A stretch of DNA of 64,000 nt from Rhodospirillales bacterium BBD 1991-14 (GTDB taxonomy: Bacteria > Pseudomonadota > Alphaproteobacteria > Kiloniellales > Kiloniellaceae). Shown piece by piece: positions 35,057 through 45,120 of this stretch (positions are counted from its first letter, which is position 1; every line of letters begins with the position of its first letter). Below the pieces are notes generated by a model. That model was not told the origin of the DNA. It searched no databases and was given only the letters and a program-made list of their open reading frames with translations. The stretch is from positions 992,001 to 1,056,000 of the forward strand of contig LYSY01000001.1 in the NCBI GenBank assembly GCA_001657395.1. The letters are read 5' to 3'. Position numbers and translations under genes: made by a program.

Positions 35057-35165
35057 TTCTCTCTTCTTTCTTCGTAACGCAAAGCCGCCGAATTCAGCGA
35101 CTACTTAGCCAATCCGCGCCTCATCAGCAAGCAATGCTGAGACAGCATCTCAGATAGAACTTAAC

Positions 35166-35723
35166 CTATTCTTTACCCTTCAGCACCTTCAGAGCGGCGA
35201 AGGGATGGTCCACAGGCCCCTCGTCCTCCGCCTCAAAACCGGGGGGCAGGACCGCGCCCTCGGATCTTGGATAGGGATCAAGCGATACAGCCAATTCCTG
35301 GACCACCAATTCCCCAAGATCGATTCCCTCCGGCGGCAGCGGCTCCGGCGGGTCCTCGCCCTCCGGCTCCACCACGATCTCCTGAACCGCCTCCAACCGC
35401 TGGCCCGCCTCATGGTTTGAGGTCAGGAAAGAGGCCTGAAGCCGTCCTTCGACGGCCTGGCACACCGGATCCAGCGTCACCACGCAAGCCTGCGTGATCT
35501 CCGCGCGCCAGTCGCAGCTTACCAGCACCAAACCACCCAGCCCGCTGCGAATCCGGCAGCGTGCGGACAAGCAATCGAGGCCGAGGAGCCCGAGCCGATC
35601 CTGCAGCAGGACCCTCTCCTGCGCGGTCGCTTCGATCCGCTCCTCGATTGCCCGGGCGCCAAGGCGCTCCGGACCTACGATCCTTGAAAATTCGCTTCCC
35701 GCTTCTGCGGATGGTCCGCCCAT
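35166..35723 (-). CDS. YceD/DUF177 family protein
   Basis: A 185-residue protein of the YceD group, the near-universal partner of rpmF, implicated in 23S rRNA or L32 handling. It has LVLVSCDWRAEITQACVVTL, the conserved Cys pair of the family, and an acidic C-terminal part with GIDLGELVVQELAVSLDPYP. Its 109-base gap to rpmF shows no motif I can name. Confidence 0.93.
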   Translation of the reverse strand: MGGPSAEAGSEFSRIVGPERLGARAIEERIEATAQERVLLQDRLGLLGLDCLSARCRIRSGLGGLVLVSCDWRAEITQACVVTLDPVCQAVEGRLQASFLTSNHEAGQRLEAVQEIVVEPEGEDPPEPLPPEGIDLGELVVQELAVSLDPYPRSEGAVLPPGFEAEDEGPVDHPFAALKVLKGKE

Positions 35724-35829
35724 GGCAGTTGTCCGCCTCCAGCCTCGAAAAGCGGCGCACCATAGGGGCTGGACCGCGCCGGGTCAATCCCTTAGAGAGT
35801 CCCTGAAACCCTAGGCTTTTCGCCCTTCT

Positions 35830-36378
35830 TCAGGTCTCAAGGGGCACGAATCCCACCGTACCGCCGCGCAGTTCGGCACCGGGCTGGCTATCCAGCGCTT
35901 CGACCTGGATCCGCACGTAGCCGAGCAGTTCCTGCGGATCGACGGCGGCCTCGGGCAGGGTGCCGTAGGCATTGCGGATCAGTGCGGCCTTAAGAGCCTC
36001 TTCCCCCTCGGGAAAGCCCTCCGCCAAGGCCGCCTCGTAGCTGGCCAGACGCCCTACGAAGCCTTCGGCCATGCGCTGCACCCGCTTGCCGACACCCAGG
36101 TCGCCGGCGCCCATTTCCCGCAGGGAACGGTCCATGTCCGCATAGAAGACCTCTTGCAGGGACCCTGCGAGCCCCTCGCCTTCCGGGAAATCCCGCTTCA
36201 GGCGCCGGAGGACCAGCACAAGGTGCAGAACGATCGATTCAAAGCGTCCGTCGACGCTGTCCGGAACACCGTAGTCGCGGAACAGGGCCGGCTGTCGCGC
36301 CGTCTCAACCACCTGACGATAGAGCGTCCAAGCCGTATCCTCCGCGGGATCGGGCTTCAGAAGTCGCTTAAAAAACAT
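35830..36378 (-). CDS. Ubiquinol-cytochrome c chaperone (Cbp3/UQCC1 family)
   Basis: A 182-residue protein. It has LYRQVVETARQPALFRDYGV, DGRFESIVLHLVLVLRRLK, EVFYADMDRSLREMGAGDLG and VGKRVQRMAEGFVGRLASYE, matching the Cbp3 domain, which assists assembly of the cytochrome bc1 complex in mitochondria and alphaproteobacteria. It is divergent from bamE by 125 bases, a standard arrangement. Confidence 0.93.
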   Translation of the reverse strand: MFFKRLLKPDPAEDTAWTLYRQVVETARQPALFRDYGVPDSVDGRFESIVLHLVLVLRRLKRDFPEGEGLAGSLQEVFYADMDRSLREMGAGDLGVGKRVQRMAEGFVGRLASYEAALAEGFPEGEEALKAALIRNAYGTLPEAAVDPQELLGYVRIQVEALDSQPGAELRGGTVGFVPLET

Positions 36379-36503
36379 GATTTTGCCGTCCCGCTGCGCC
36401 CCGATAGCGGTTGCGCTCTTGCCCGGTCCTTGCCATTAAGGTCTTGAAATGGCACCAGCGCCGGGTTTAATCAAGTCATTCGGGGACTAATGAGGGGTTT
36501 ACC

Positions 36504-36980
36504 GTGACAGTCACCAAGGAGCAGAATCTGCGCCGTTGGCGCTTTGCGCTGCCCGCCGCCACAGTCTGCGCCGCCTGCCTGGCCCTGACCGCCTGCAGCA
36601 ATGCCGTACAGGTACGCGGCAACATGCCTGATATGGAGGAAGTCTCGGAGATCGAGCCCGGCGTACACAGCCGCCAGGACATTGTCGACATGCTGGGCTC
36701 TCCGTCGACCGTATCCACCTTTCAGGACCGCAAGTGGTACTACATCGGACAGAAAACGACGGAATTCGCCTTCATGAAGCCGGAAGTCGTCGACCGCAGC
36801 GTGCTGGTCGTCACCTTTGACGAATCGGGCTACGTCGACCAGACAGCGCACTACACCCTGGACGACTCAAATGAAGTCGAACCGGTGGCCAGAACGACGC
36901 CCACCGAGGGACGTGACCTGACGCTGCTGCAGCAACTCTTCGGAAACCTCGGGCGCTTCAGCGGTACCGGCTCAAACTAG
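36504..36980 (+). CDS. bamE: Outer-membrane assembly lipoprotein BamE
   Basis: A 158-residue lipoprotein of the SmpA/OmlA family. The signal ends in the lipobox LTAC; then EIEPGVHSRQDIVDMLGSPS, the conserved BamE loop, and TFQDRKWYYIGQKT. It stabilises the BAM complex that inserts outer-membrane beta-barrels. A strong terminator follows. Confidence 0.95.
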   Translation: MTVTKEQNLRRWRFALPAATVCAACLALTACSNAVQVRGNMPDMEEVSEIEPGVHSRQDIVDMLGSPSTVSTFQDRKWYYIGQKTTEFAFMKPEVVDRSVLVVTFDESGYVDQTAHYTLDDSNEVEPVARTTPTEGRDLTLLQQLFGNLGRFSGTGSN

Positions 36981-37041
36981 CCGTTCCGCGGCGCGGCTCA
37001 CCTTTGCGGGCTCTGGTACGGGCTCTGGGGGCCAGCAAAAG

Positions 37042-37074
37042 AAAAGGCCCCGGAACGACGTTCCGGGGCCTTTT
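37042..37074. terminator. Bidirectional terminator between bamE and hppA
   Basis: A 14-bp perfect stem AAAAGGCCCCGGAA / TTCCGGGGCCTTTT with a 5-base loop. U-tracts form on both strands, so it ends bamE (+) and hppA (-) transcripts. Confidence 0.92.
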
Positions 37075-37094
37075 GCTTAAAAGATCTCTGCCGG

Positions 37095-39194
37095 CTAGTG
37101 GGCCAGGAAGGCCAAGAGCAGCAGAGCGACGATGTTGGTGATCTTGATCATCGGGTTCACAGCCGGACCGGCCGTGTCCTTGTAGGGATCGCCAACGGTG
37201 TCGCCGGTAACCGCGGCCTTGTGGGCTTCAGAGCCCTTGCCGCCATGGTTACCGTCCTCGATGTACTTCTTGGCATTGTCCCAGGCGCCGCCGCCGGCGG
37301 TCATGGAGATCGCCACGAAGATGCCGGTGACGATAACGCCCAGCAGCATGGCGCCCACTGCACCAAGCGCCGCGGCCTGGCCGCCGATCGCCAGGACGAC
37401 GAAATAGACCACCACAGGTGACAGCACCGGCAGCATCGAGGGGATGATCATCTCCTTGATCGCCGCCTTGGTCAGCAGGTCGACACAGGTGCCGTACTCG
37501 GGCTTGCCGGTGCCTTCCATGATGCCGGGGATCTCCTTGAACTGTCGACGTACCTCGATCACCACCGACCCCGCGGCACGACCCACCGCGGTCATGCCCA
37601 ACGCCCCGAAGAGGTAAGGCAGCAGACCGCCGATGATGAGGCCCACGACCACGTAGGGATTGGAAAGCGAGAAGTCGACCGCGCCATCGAGCTGGATCGA
37701 CCCCTCGGCGACGAAGAGCTCGAGGTCGGACGTATACGCGGCGAACAGCACCAGCGCGCCGAGGCCGGCGGAAGCAATGGCGTAACCCTTGGTCACCGCC
37801 TTGGTGGTGTTGCCCACGGCGTCCAGAGCGTCGGTGGTCTTGCGGACTTCGTCGTCCAGTTCCGCCATCTCGGCGATGCCGCCGGCGTTATCGGTCACCG
37901 GACCATAGGCGTCGAGGGCAACCACCATGCCGGCCAGCGCAAGCATGGTCGTCACCGCAATGGCGATGCCGAGCAGACCCGCGAGCAGGTATGTGGTGAT
38001 GATGCCGGCGCAGATGATGAGCGCCGGGATCGCCGTGGCCTCCATCGAAATCGCCAGCCCCTGGATCACGTTGGTGCCGTGGCCGGTCACCGAGGACGCG
38101 GCCACCGACCGCACCGGGCGGTATTCGGTGCCGGTGTAGTACTCGGTGATCCAGATGATGGCGCCGGTGACGACCAGGCCGACGATGCCGCAGATGTAGA
38201 GGTCGAGGCCGTCGAAGGTGACCCCGGCGGCGGTCATGGTCGTGTCCATGCCGACGATGTAGTCGGTCACGGGCCAGAGACCGATGGCCGACAGGACGGC
38301 CGATGCGATGAAGCCCTTGTAGAGCGCGCCCATGATGTTCTGCGAGGCGCCCAGCTTCACGAAGAAGGTGCCGATGATCGAGGTGACGATGCAGACGGCA
38401 CCCACGGTCAGCGGGTAGACGACAAGCGAGGAGATGTTGGGGTCGCCGACAGCGAAGATGGTCGCGAGCACCATCGTGGCAACCACGGTCACCACGTAGG
38501 TCTCGAACAGATCCGCCGCCATGCCCGCGCAGTCGCCGACGTTATCGCCGACATTGTCAGCGATGACGGCGGGGTTGCGGGGGTCGTCTTCGGGGATGCC
38601 CGCTTCGACCTTGCCGACCAGGTCGGCGCCGACGTCGGCGCCCTTGGTGAAGATGCCGCCGCCCAGGCGCGCGAAGATCGAGATCAGGGAAGCGCCGAAG
38701 CCAAGGGCCACCAGAGCGACCGAGATATCGCGCTCGCCGACGCCCATCTCAAGCAGAACCACGTAGTAGCCGGCGACCGACAGCAGCGCGAGTCCGGCCA
38801 CCAGCATGCCGGTGATCGCACCGGCGCGGAAGGCGATGGAGAGACCCTCTGCCAATCCCTTGCGCGCGGCTTCCGCCGTGCGGACGTTGGCGCGGACCGA
38901 GACGAGCATGCCGACGTATCCCGCGACACCGGAGAGAACGGCGCCGATCAGAAACCCGATCCCGTCCGCCCAGCCCAAAGAGACGCCGAGCAGGACGAAG
39001 ATGACGATACCGACCAGGGCAATCGTCCGGTACTGGCGATTGAGGTAGGCCTGCGCCCCCTCCTGCACCGCACCGGCAATCTCCTGCATCCGTGCATTTC
39101 CGGCAGAGGCCGAGAGAACCGACCGGGTGGCCCAAACGCCATAAACAATGGCCAGCCCACCGCAGACGAGCACCAAGATCAACTCGATTGACAT
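37095..39194 (-). CDS. hppA: Proton-translocating membrane pyrophosphatase, K+-insensitive type
   Basis: A 699-residue, about 16-helix H+-PPase. It couples PPi hydrolysis to proton export across the membrane. The substrate loop [20 protein letters not shown] and [19 protein letters not shown] are intact, as is the C-terminal [20 protein letters not shown]. The segment [10 protein letters not shown] carries Lys and Thr at the two positions that distinguish K+-independent from K+-dependent (Ala/Gly) enzymes. The ATG at 39194 has GAGGGA upstream. Confidence 0.97.
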   Translation of the reverse strand: MSIELILVLVCGGLAIVYGVWATRSVLSASAGNARMQEIAGAVQEGAQAYLNRQYRTIALVGIVIFVLLGVSLGWADGIGFLIGAVLSGVAGYVGMLVSVRANVRTAEAARKGLAEGLSIAFRAGAITGMLVAGLALLSVAGYYVVLLEMGVGERDISVALVALGFGASLISIFARLGGGIFTKGADVGADLVGKVEAGIPEDDPRNPAVIADNVGDNVGDCAGMAADLFETYVVTVVATMVLATIFAVGDPNISSLVVYPLTVGAVCIVTSIIGTFFVKLGASQNIMGALYKGFIASAVLSAIGLWPVTDYIVGMDTTMTAAGVTFDGLDLYICGIVGLVVTGAIIWITEYYTGTEYRPVRSVAASSVTGHGTNVIQGLAISMEATAIPALIICAGIITTYLLAGLLGIAIAVTTMLALAGMVVALDAYGPVTDNAGGIAEMAELDDEVRKTTDALDAVGNTTKAVTKGYAIASAGLGALVLFAAYTSDLELFVAEGSIQLDGAVDFSLSNPYVVVGLIIGGLLPYLFGALGMTAVGRAAGSVVIEVRRQFKEIPGIMEGTGKPEYGTCVDLLTKAAIKEMIIPSMLPVLSPVVVYFVVLAIGGQAAALGAVGAMLLGVIVTGIFVAISMTAGGGAWDNAKKYIEDGNHGGKGSEAHKAAVTGDTVGDPYKDTAGPAVNPMIKITNIVALLLLAFLAH

Positions 39195-39397
39195 ATGGAA
39201 TCCCTCAAGATGGAAAGCCCGGTTCGACGACGGGAACCGGGCGCAAAGACTCTGCTGCGAAGCAGCAGCACCCCGAAATCGCGCGGAAAATGCCAGAATC
39301 CCCAGGGTATGGCAACCGCTACTCAACCGCTTTCTTGGGGCAAATTTCGCCCGCTGGAGGTCGCCGAATCCGGTTCAGCGGGGTGAAGCGGGGGGAT

Positions 39398-40594
39398 TCA
39401 CGCGCTGGCGCGCTGGCGGACCAACCAGAGCGCAGCGGTCGCCGCCGCAATGATCGGCAGGATGATGCTGATGTTGAGGATCTGCCAGCCCAAAGCGTTG
39501 AAAACCGCGCCTGACGCCAGGGCTGTGAAGGCCGTGGTGCCGAAAACCATGAACTCGTTGAAGGCCTGCACCCTGGACTGTTCCTCCGGCCGGTAGGTCT
39601 CCGTCAGAAGGGTCGTTGCGCCCACGTACATGAAGTTCCAGCCGACCCCCAACAGCACCAGCCCGCCCCAGAACTGGAGCACCTCCACGCCGGTCAGGTT
39701 GACGGCCACGCAGGCCAGGATCAGCAGCGCACCGATCGAAATCACCTGCAACACCCCGATTCGCTCGATGATATGGCCGGTGACGAAGGACGGCGCATAC
39801 ATGCCGACAACGTGCCACTGAATGACGAAAGCCGCCGTTTCGAAGGGGTGCAGACAGGCCACCATGGCCAAGGGCGTCGAAACCATGATCAGGTTCATCG
39901 AGCCGTAGGCCACCATGGCACAGAGGACAGCGACGATCAGCGACGGCTGGGCGAGGATCTCACGCAGCGGCCGCCCTCCGCCGCCTGTCCGGCGGCCCGG
40001 CGCCGGCGGCAGGTCGATAAACTGGACCAGTGCCAAGCCGATAAATGCGAGAACAGCGATAGCCGCATAGCCGCCGGCGAAGAGGATCGGCGCAAAGAGG
40101 TCCTGGCTCCACTTTGCCAGCTCGGGCCCGAGGATGGCCGAGGCGACGCCGCCGACCATGACCAGGGATATGGCGCGGCTGCGCAGTTCCGGGCCGGCCA
40201 CTTCCGCTGCGGCAAAACGGTAAAGCGCTACGTGGGCAGAGAAGGCCCCGAGCAGTGCCGCACCGACACAGAACATCGGGAAACTGCCGAGAATGACGGC
40301 CTGGCAGGCGACCACCCCACCGGCCACGCCGAGCAGTCCCCCCAAGGTGAAACCGACGCGGCGCCCGAAACGCCCCATCAAGAGGGAGGCGGGGATCGTG
40401 GAGGCTGCCGTCGCCACGAACTGCAGCGCGAGCGGAAAGGTCGCCAGGGAGGGGTCCGGCGCGAGGCCGTTGCCCACCAGCGCGGTAATGGTGATCGACA
40501 GCGCAAGGCAGCTCATGCCCAGGGCCTGGCAGACGGCCAGCAGGGCTACGTTGCGCATAACGGGTCCGCGCTGGGTGATCGAGGCGTCATCCAT
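39398..40594 (-). CDS. Major facilitator superfamily transporter
   Basis: A 398-residue carrier with 12 predicted helices and the loop 2-3 motif LLMGRFGRRVGFTLGG. The central hydrophilic segment is about residues 195-210 (PPAPGRRTGGGGRP). The substrate cannot be read from sequence. No neighbouring gene gives a hint; hppA lies 203 bases downstream. Confidence 0.9.
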   Translation of the reverse strand: MDDASITQRGPVMRNVALLAVCQALGMSCLALSITITALVGNGLAPDPSLATFPLALQFVATAASTIPASLLMGRFGRRVGFTLGGLLGVAGGVVACQAVILGSFPMFCVGAALLGAFSAHVALYRFAAAEVAGPELRSRAISLVMVGGVASAILGPELAKWSQDLFAPILFAGGYAAIAVLAFIGLALVQFIDLPPAPGRRTGGGGRPLREILAQPSLIVAVLCAMVAYGSMNLIMVSTPLAMVACLHPFETAAFVIQWHVVGMYAPSFVTGHIIERIGVLQVISIGALLILACVAVNLTGVEVLQFWGGLVLLGVGWNFMYVGATTLLTETYRPEEQSRVQAFNEFMVFGTTAFTALASGAVFNALGWQILNISIILPIIAAATAALWLVRQRASA

Positions 40595-40721
40595 GGCGAC
40601 AGTCTAGCCGCAGACGGGAGAATGACGAGCCCCCATAGTCGGCGAGTCCTGCGCGCTATCGCCGCATCCGGCTGTCTCGGGTCAGGCGGCCGGTCAGGCA
40701 GCCCACTGGTCAGACCGACGT

Positions 40722-41177
40722 TCAGGCCCGGTTCGGCTGCCGCCTTTCAAGCTCCCGCAGCAGGATATCGGCCACCACACCCTCCCCCAGAAGCCGGTCG
40801 CAGAGGGCGAGCAGCCGCTTGCGGACCAGGGGCGATTCGAAACCGGTCTGGCGCACGATCCGCATGGCGAAAAGCGCATGCATCTCGTGCAGGAAGGCAT
40901 CGCGCAGCCGCGCCATGTTGCGATCCGTGATCTCCTGGTCCCAAGTGTCGTAGAGCTGAAGCGTCAGCTGCATGGACACGTGGTGCGTGACCTCGCCTTC
41001 CTGGATCAGGGAGATGACCAGCGGCCGCAGGGGAACGTAGGCAGGTTCGGGCTTGCTGATCTGGGAGATCAGCTCCTCCGTCTTGGCGGCACCGGGACCC
41101 ATGAGAAACCACCAGGCCCCTCCGCCCGCGCCGAGCAGAAGCACCACCGCCACCACTATGAGAATGACAATTCGCAC
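40722..41177 (-). CDS. FliL-like membrane protein
   Basis: A 151-residue protein with one N-terminal hydrophobic helix (about 3-26) and a periplasmic domain: YVPLRPLVISLIQEGEVTHH, VSMQLTLQLYDTWDQEITDR, NMARLRDAFLHEMHALFAMR. This matches the FliL fold, related to stomatin domains. FliL normally sits at the flagellar motor, but no flagellar gene is in the window, so this copy may serve another membrane role. It is in the minus-strand run after thiL with a 94-base gap. Confidence 0.8.
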   Translation of the reverse strand: MRIVILIVVAVVLLLGAGGGAWWFLMGPGAAKTEELISQISKPEPAYVPLRPLVISLIQEGEVTHHVSMQLTLQLYDTWDQEITDRNMARLRDAFLHEMHALFAMRIVRQTGFESPLVRKRLLALCDRLLGEGVVADILLRELERRQPNRA

Positions 41178-41271
41178 CAGACCCGTTCCAGCCCGCAGTC
41201 GACAAGCTCAGCTCACTGTCATAGGGCCGGCGGGTAAAGATGGTGTTAAGCATTAAGATACTGATAAGACT

Positions 41272-42261
41272 TCAGAAATGGGTCCACCCGGCAGACTCCA
41301 GCCGGACCTCCCGACCCGCCGCATCCTGGACCGAAAGGCCTGGCTCCCTGCGGGCCTCGCCAAGGCGCGTCAGAGGCACAGAAAGTTCCTCTGCCAGCGC
41401 CGTCAGCGCATCGCGCCGGTCTGCCGCGGCGCCGAAGAGTAGCTCGTAGTCGCCGCCCCCGGAGAGCAATCCGGCCCGTGTCTCGCCCGTCTTCCGCAGT
41501 GCCTCTTCCGCGGCATCGCTGACCGGGAGGTCCGCCATGCGGACGACCGCGCCGAGACCCGAGCCGTTCAACAGATGCCCAAGGTCCTGGGCCAGACCGT
41601 CGGAAACATCGATTGCCGCCGTGGCCAGACCGCGTTCCAGCAGTGCCCGGCCAAGATCGACGCGCGGGTCCGGGCAGCGATAGCGCCGGACCAGTTCATC
41701 GCGCGCGCCGGTCGACAAGCCATCGATCTCACCCCGGAGCACCCGCAGGCCGAGGTGGGCATCGCCCAGGGCTCCCGAGAGATAGAGATCATCGCCCGGC
41801 TTCAGCGAGCTGCGGTCGAGCACGCCGGAGCCGTCGAGCGAACCGAAGGCGGTCAGGCTGAGGGTCAAGGGCCCCGGCGTCGCCGTCGTGTCGCCGCCCA
41901 TCAGCGTAACGCCGTAGCGCGCCTGGTCGGCGGCCAGGCCCTCGCAGAACGCCGCCAGCCAGGTCTCCTCCGTATCCGCCGGCCAGGATGCGGAGAGCAG
42001 GTAGGCCGAGGGCCTTGCCCCCATCGCCGCCAGATCTGAAAGGCTTACGCGGAGCAGCTTCCTGGCGACCGTGTCCGCCGGATCATCGGGCAGGAAGTGG
42101 CGGCCTGCGATCATGCAGTCCACGGTGGTGACCAGCCGCGCACCGGGTTCCAGCGACAGCACGGCCGCATCGTTCTTCAGCGAAAAGGCGCCGGCAGCGT
42201 CCCCGGCCAAGGGCGCCAGATAGCGCTCGATGACCGCAAACTCCCCTGAGATCCGAGACAC
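41272..42261 (-). CDS. thiL: Thiamine-monophosphate kinase
   Basis: A 329-residue PurM-fold kinase making thiamine diphosphate. It has GAFSLKNDAAVLSLEPGARL, VTTVDCMIAGRHFLPDDPAD, YGVTLMGGDTTATPGPLTLS, AAIDVSDGLAQDLGHLLNGS and GGGDYELLFGA, all ThiL signatures. It lies directly downstream of nusB (20-base gap), the usual order. Confidence 0.96.
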   Translation of the reverse strand: MSRISGEFAVIERYLAPLAGDAAGAFSLKNDAAVLSLEPGARLVTTVDCMIAGRHFLPDDPADTVARKLLRVSLSDLAAMGARPSAYLLSASWPADTEETWLAAFCEGLAADQARYGVTLMGGDTTATPGPLTLSLTAFGSLDGSGVLDRSSLKPGDDLYLSGALGDAHLGLRVLRGEIDGLSTGARDELVRRYRCPDPRVDLGRALLERGLATAAIDVSDGLAQDLGHLLNGSGLGAVVRMADLPVSDAAEEALRKTGETRAGLLSGGGDYELLFGAAADRRDALTALAEELSVPLTRLGEARREPGLSVQDAAGREVRLESAGWTHF

Positions 42262-42280
42262 CGGCGCCGTCCCCGGCGCT

Positions 42281-42805
42281 TCAGGTTATGTCCGGCAGAG
42301 CCGCTGCCTCGCCGAACTCCTCCGCGCGCAGCACATGCGCCAGACGGTCGAGCATGCCATTCACGAAGGCCGTCTCCTGACCGTCGAAGAAAGCGTTCGC
42401 CAGGTCAACGTACTCCGAGATGACCACCCGCGCCGGCACCTCCAACCGCTCTGAAAGCTCGAAAGCCGCTGTCCGCAGCAGCGACAGCAGCAGGATCTCC
42501 ACACGCTCGATGGTCCAGTCTTCATCGAGGACCGCCGCCAGCATGTCGTCGAGATCGTCGGTCTGGGCCGAAACGCCCTCCACCAACTCGGACAGGAGCG
42601 GCCTGTTGACGCTGGCGTGCTTCAGCCCCTCCAGATCCTCCTCGACCCGATGCTCGAGAAACTCCGCAATCACCTCTGCGGGGGGCTTCCTGTTGAGACT
42701 GATCTGATAGAGCGCCTGGACCGCGAGCAGCCGCGCAGCACTGAGCCCGGAAGGACGACGCCGGCCCGCCTTGCCGGCGGAGGGGTTTTGCGAGCTTTTG
42801 GCCAA
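42281..42805 (-). CDS. nusB: Transcription antitermination protein NusB
   Basis: A 174-residue helical protein that binds rRNA boxA with NusE. It has ARLLAVQALYQISLNRKPPA, LAAVLDEDWTIERVEILLLS, LLRTAAFELSERLEVPARVV and ISEYVDLANAFFDGQETAFV, ending NGMLDRLAH. A basic N-terminal tail of about 20 residues is present. It lies between ribH and thiL. Confidence 0.96.
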   Translation of the reverse strand: MAKSSQNPSAGKAGRRRPSGLSAARLLAVQALYQISLNRKPPAEVIAEFLEHRVEEDLEGLKHASVNRPLLSELVEGVSAQTDDLDDMLAAVLDEDWTIERVEILLLSLLRTAAFELSERLEVPARVVISEYVDLANAFFDGQETAFVNGMLDRLAHVLRAEEFGEAAALPDIT

Positions 42806-42837
42806 CTGGAAACGATCCTGGAGTAGAGGCGAAACGT

Positions 42838-43314
42838 TCAGCGAGGATAAAGGTGGAAGTGCCGCTTCACGTCAAGCATTGCAAGGCAGGCAGCGGCCGC
42901 ATCCCCGCCCTTGTTCTTCTGGCCGACGTCCGCACGCACCCAGGCCTGCTCCATGGTTTCGCAGGTCAGGATTCCGTAGCCAAGAGCCAGGGTATGGCGG
43001 CAGGCCAGATCCTGAAGCGCGCGGGCGCTCTCGGTACAGACGTAGTCGTAGTGCGTGGTTTCGCCGCGAATGACGCAGCCCAAGGTCACGTACCCGTCGA
43101 AACGGCGGCGGCCAGCAAAGAAGTCCATGGATTTCACGGCCATCTGGACGACGGCGGGGATCTCAAAGGCGCCCGGCACCTCGACCCGTTCGTGGGTGAC
43201 GCCGGCCGCATCCAAGGCCGCGCTGGCGCCTGCGTAGAGGGCATCGGCAATGTCGCTGTAGAAGCGTGCCTCGACCACCAGGATGTGGGGCCTGTCGTCC
43301 ATCGGACCGCTCAT
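42838..43314 (-). CDS. ribH: 6,7-dimethyl-8-ribityllumazine synthase
   Basis: A 158-residue lumazine synthase making the penultimate riboflavin precursor. It has HILVVEARFYSDIADALYAG, RVEVPGAFEIPAVVQMAV, DGYVTLGCVIRGETTHYDYV and TLALGYGILTCETMEQAWVR. The catalytic His is in ETTHYDY. Its start overlaps the ribBX stop by 4 bases. Confidence 0.97.
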   Translation of the reverse strand: MSGPMDDRPHILVVEARFYSDIADALYAGASAALDAAGVTHERVEVPGAFEIPAVVQMAVKSMDFFAGRRRFDGYVTLGCVIRGETTHYDYVCTESARALQDLACRHTLALGYGILTCETMEQAWVRADVGQKNKGGDAAAACLAMLDVKRHFHLYPR

Positions 43315-44465
43315 TTCGCCCCTTCCCCCTCAGGCTCGATCCGCCGCTGGCCGACCACTCTGAGACCGTAGCCTTCCAGGCCGACGATGGTGCGCTTCGT
43401 GTTGGACAGCAAGACCATGTCGCGCACCCCGAGGTCCAGGAGGATCTGGGCGCCGACGCCGTAGTCGCGCAGCTCGCCGCCCGCCTTGCGCCTGCCCTCC
43501 AGCCGCGACTGAAGGGAGGCCGAAAGCGCGTCGGCCGAGGGTTCGCGAATGAGCACGACGGCACCGCGCCCTTCCTCGCCGATGATCCGCATGGCCTGTT
43601 GCAGGTCACCTGCCTTGCCGCTGGCGCTGTCGCCCAGGATGTCGTCCAGCACATTGATGGCATGGACACGCACCGGGACGGGATCGGGACCGGAGAGATC
43701 TCCTTTCCAGATGGCGACATGCTCGGCGTAGTTCACGGTGTTGACGTAGACGGCCAGCTTGAACTCGCCGCCGAAACGGCTCTCGAAGCGGCTTTCCAGC
43801 CGCCGTTCGATCAGGGAGTCGTGCTGGCGCCGGTAAGAGATCAGATCGGCGATGGTCGCGATCTTCAGGCCGTGGCGCTGGGCGAAGGCGATCAAATCGT
43901 CACGCCGCGCCATGGTGCCGTCGTCGTTCATGATTTCGCAGATCACGCCGGAGGGGTTGAGCCCCGCCAGACGCGCTAGGTCGACCGCCGCTTCCGTATG
44001 CCCGGCCCGCACCAGCACGCCGCCATCGCGGGCCATCAGCGGGAAGATGTGACCGGGCGTGGCGATATCGTCGGCGCCCTTGCTGGGATCGATGGCCGTC
44101 GCCACCGTGTGGGCACGATCCGGTGCCGAGATCCCCGTCGTCACGCCCTCCGCCGCTTCGATGGAGGCGGTGAAGGCGGTCTGGTGGCGGGACTCGTTCT
44201 TGCGCGCCATCAGCGGCAGGCCCAGTTCCTCGATCCGCTCGCGCGTCATCGAAAGGCAGATCAGCCCCCGGCCATAGCGGGCCATGAAGTTGATCGCGTC
44301 CGGGGTGGCCATCTGCGCAGGGATGACTAGGTCGCCCTCGTTCTCCCGCGACTCGTCATCGACCAGGATGAACATCCGGCCGTTGCGCGCCTCCTCGATG
44401 ATTTCCTCAACCGGCGAGACCATCTCGCCGAAGGTGAGCCGCCAGGGCTCCTGCGACTGTTCCAT
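43311..44465 (-). CDS. ribB: 3,4-dihydroxy-2-butanone-4-phosphate synthase with degenerate GTP cyclohydrolase II domain (RibBX type)
   Basis: A 384-residue fusion. The N-terminal DHBP synthase (about 10-215) is intact, with [56 protein letters not shown] and [25 protein letters not shown] in its usual order. The C-terminal half (about 220-384) is GTP-cyclohydrolase-II-like but lacks the three zinc cysteines (normally CLTGD-xFGS-xRCDCG); here it reads [17 protein letters not shown]. So it should make DHBP but not open GTP. Such proteins are called RibBX in some alphaproteobacteria. A separate ribA must lie outside the window. Confidence 0.93.
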   Translation of the reverse strand: MEQSQEPWRLTFGEMVSPVEEIIEEARNGRMFILVDDESRENEGDLVIPAQMATPDAINFMARYGRGLICLSMTRERIEELGLPLMARKNESRHQTAFTASIEAAEGVTTGISAPDRAHTVATAIDPSKGADDIATPGHIFPLMARDGGVLVRAGHTEAAVDLARLAGLNPSGVICEIMNDDGTMARRDDLIAFAQRHGLKIATIADLISYRRQHDSLIERRLESRFESRFGGEFKLAVYVNTVNYAEHVAIWKGDLSGPDPVPVRVHAINVLDDILGDSASGKAGDLQQAMRIIGEEGRGAVVLIREPSADALSASLQSRLEGRRKAGGELRDYGVGAQILLDLGVRDMVLLSNTKRTIVGLEGYGLRVVGQRRIEPEGEGAK

Positions 44466-45056
44466 CTAAAGCCTTCCGTCCAGCAGGCGGTGAACGTAGC
44501 GCGCGAGCTGGTCGATTTCCAGGTTAACGCGGTCGCCGGCCTGCTTGCCGCCGAGTGTCGTGGCGGCCGCCGTGTGAGGGATCAGGTTGACCCCGAAGCG
44601 GCGCCCGTCCACCTCGTTGACCGTCAGGGAGACGCCGTCCAGGGCTACCGAGCCCTTCGGCGCAATGAACTTGGCGAGGTCCGCCGGCACCTCGAAGGTC
44701 AGGCGCAGCGACCCCTCTTCGGGCAGGCTTGAGACAACATCCGCGACGCCGTCGACATGGCCGGAGACCAGATGCCCGCCAAGCTCGTCACCCATGCGTA
44801 GGGAACGCTCGAAGTTGACCGGCGTTCCCGGCTGCCACTCGCCCAGCGTCGTCTTGGACAGGGTTTCGCCGGAGACGTCCGCCGCGAACCAGCCCGGCCC
44901 CTTGTCGACCACCGTCAGGCAGGCACCGGAGCAGGCAATGGAAGCGCCAAGATCGATGCCGGCGGTGTCATAAGCCGTATCGAAGGTGAAGCGGGCATCG
45001 GCCCGCCGCTCAACCGCGCGGAGAGAGCCAAGGTCGGTAACAATTCCGGTAAACAT
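44466..45056 (-). CDS. ribE: Riboflavin synthase alpha chain
   Basis: A 196-residue, two-lumazine-domain enzyme that dismutates lumazine to riboflavin. It begins [16 protein letters not shown] and shows [17 protein letters not shown] in the first domain, [14 protein letters not shown] at the boundary and [20 protein letters not shown] in the second. The stop directly abuts the ribBX start. The upstream frame overlaps ribD and is not used. Confidence 0.97.
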   Translation of the reverse strand: MFTGIVTDLGSLRAVERRADARFTFDTAYDTAGIDLGASIACSGACLTVVDKGPGWFAADVSGETLSKTTLGEWQPGTPVNFERSLRMGDELGGHLVSGHVDGVADVVSSLPEEGSLRLTFEVPADLAKFIAPKGSVALDGVSLTVNEVDGRRFGVNLIPHTAAATTLGGKQAGDRVNLEIDQLARYVHRLLDGRL

Positions 45057-45120
45057 AACGCCGATCTTCTTTGCCTTGCGCCAGGATTTCGCGCCGCCAG
45101 CCTTTGGGTGCGCTCCCGGA

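Noticed and set aside
38079-39191. A long plus-strand frame of Asp/His/Gly-rich sequence
   Set aside because: Exact antisense of hppA, a well-conserved membrane protein; the odd composition is the complement of its hydrophobic codons.
43311-43830. Active GTP cyclohydrolase II (RibA) call for the C-terminal half of the RibB fusion
   Set aside because: The zinc cysteines and catalytic surroundings are absent, so only the DHBP synthase function is assigned.
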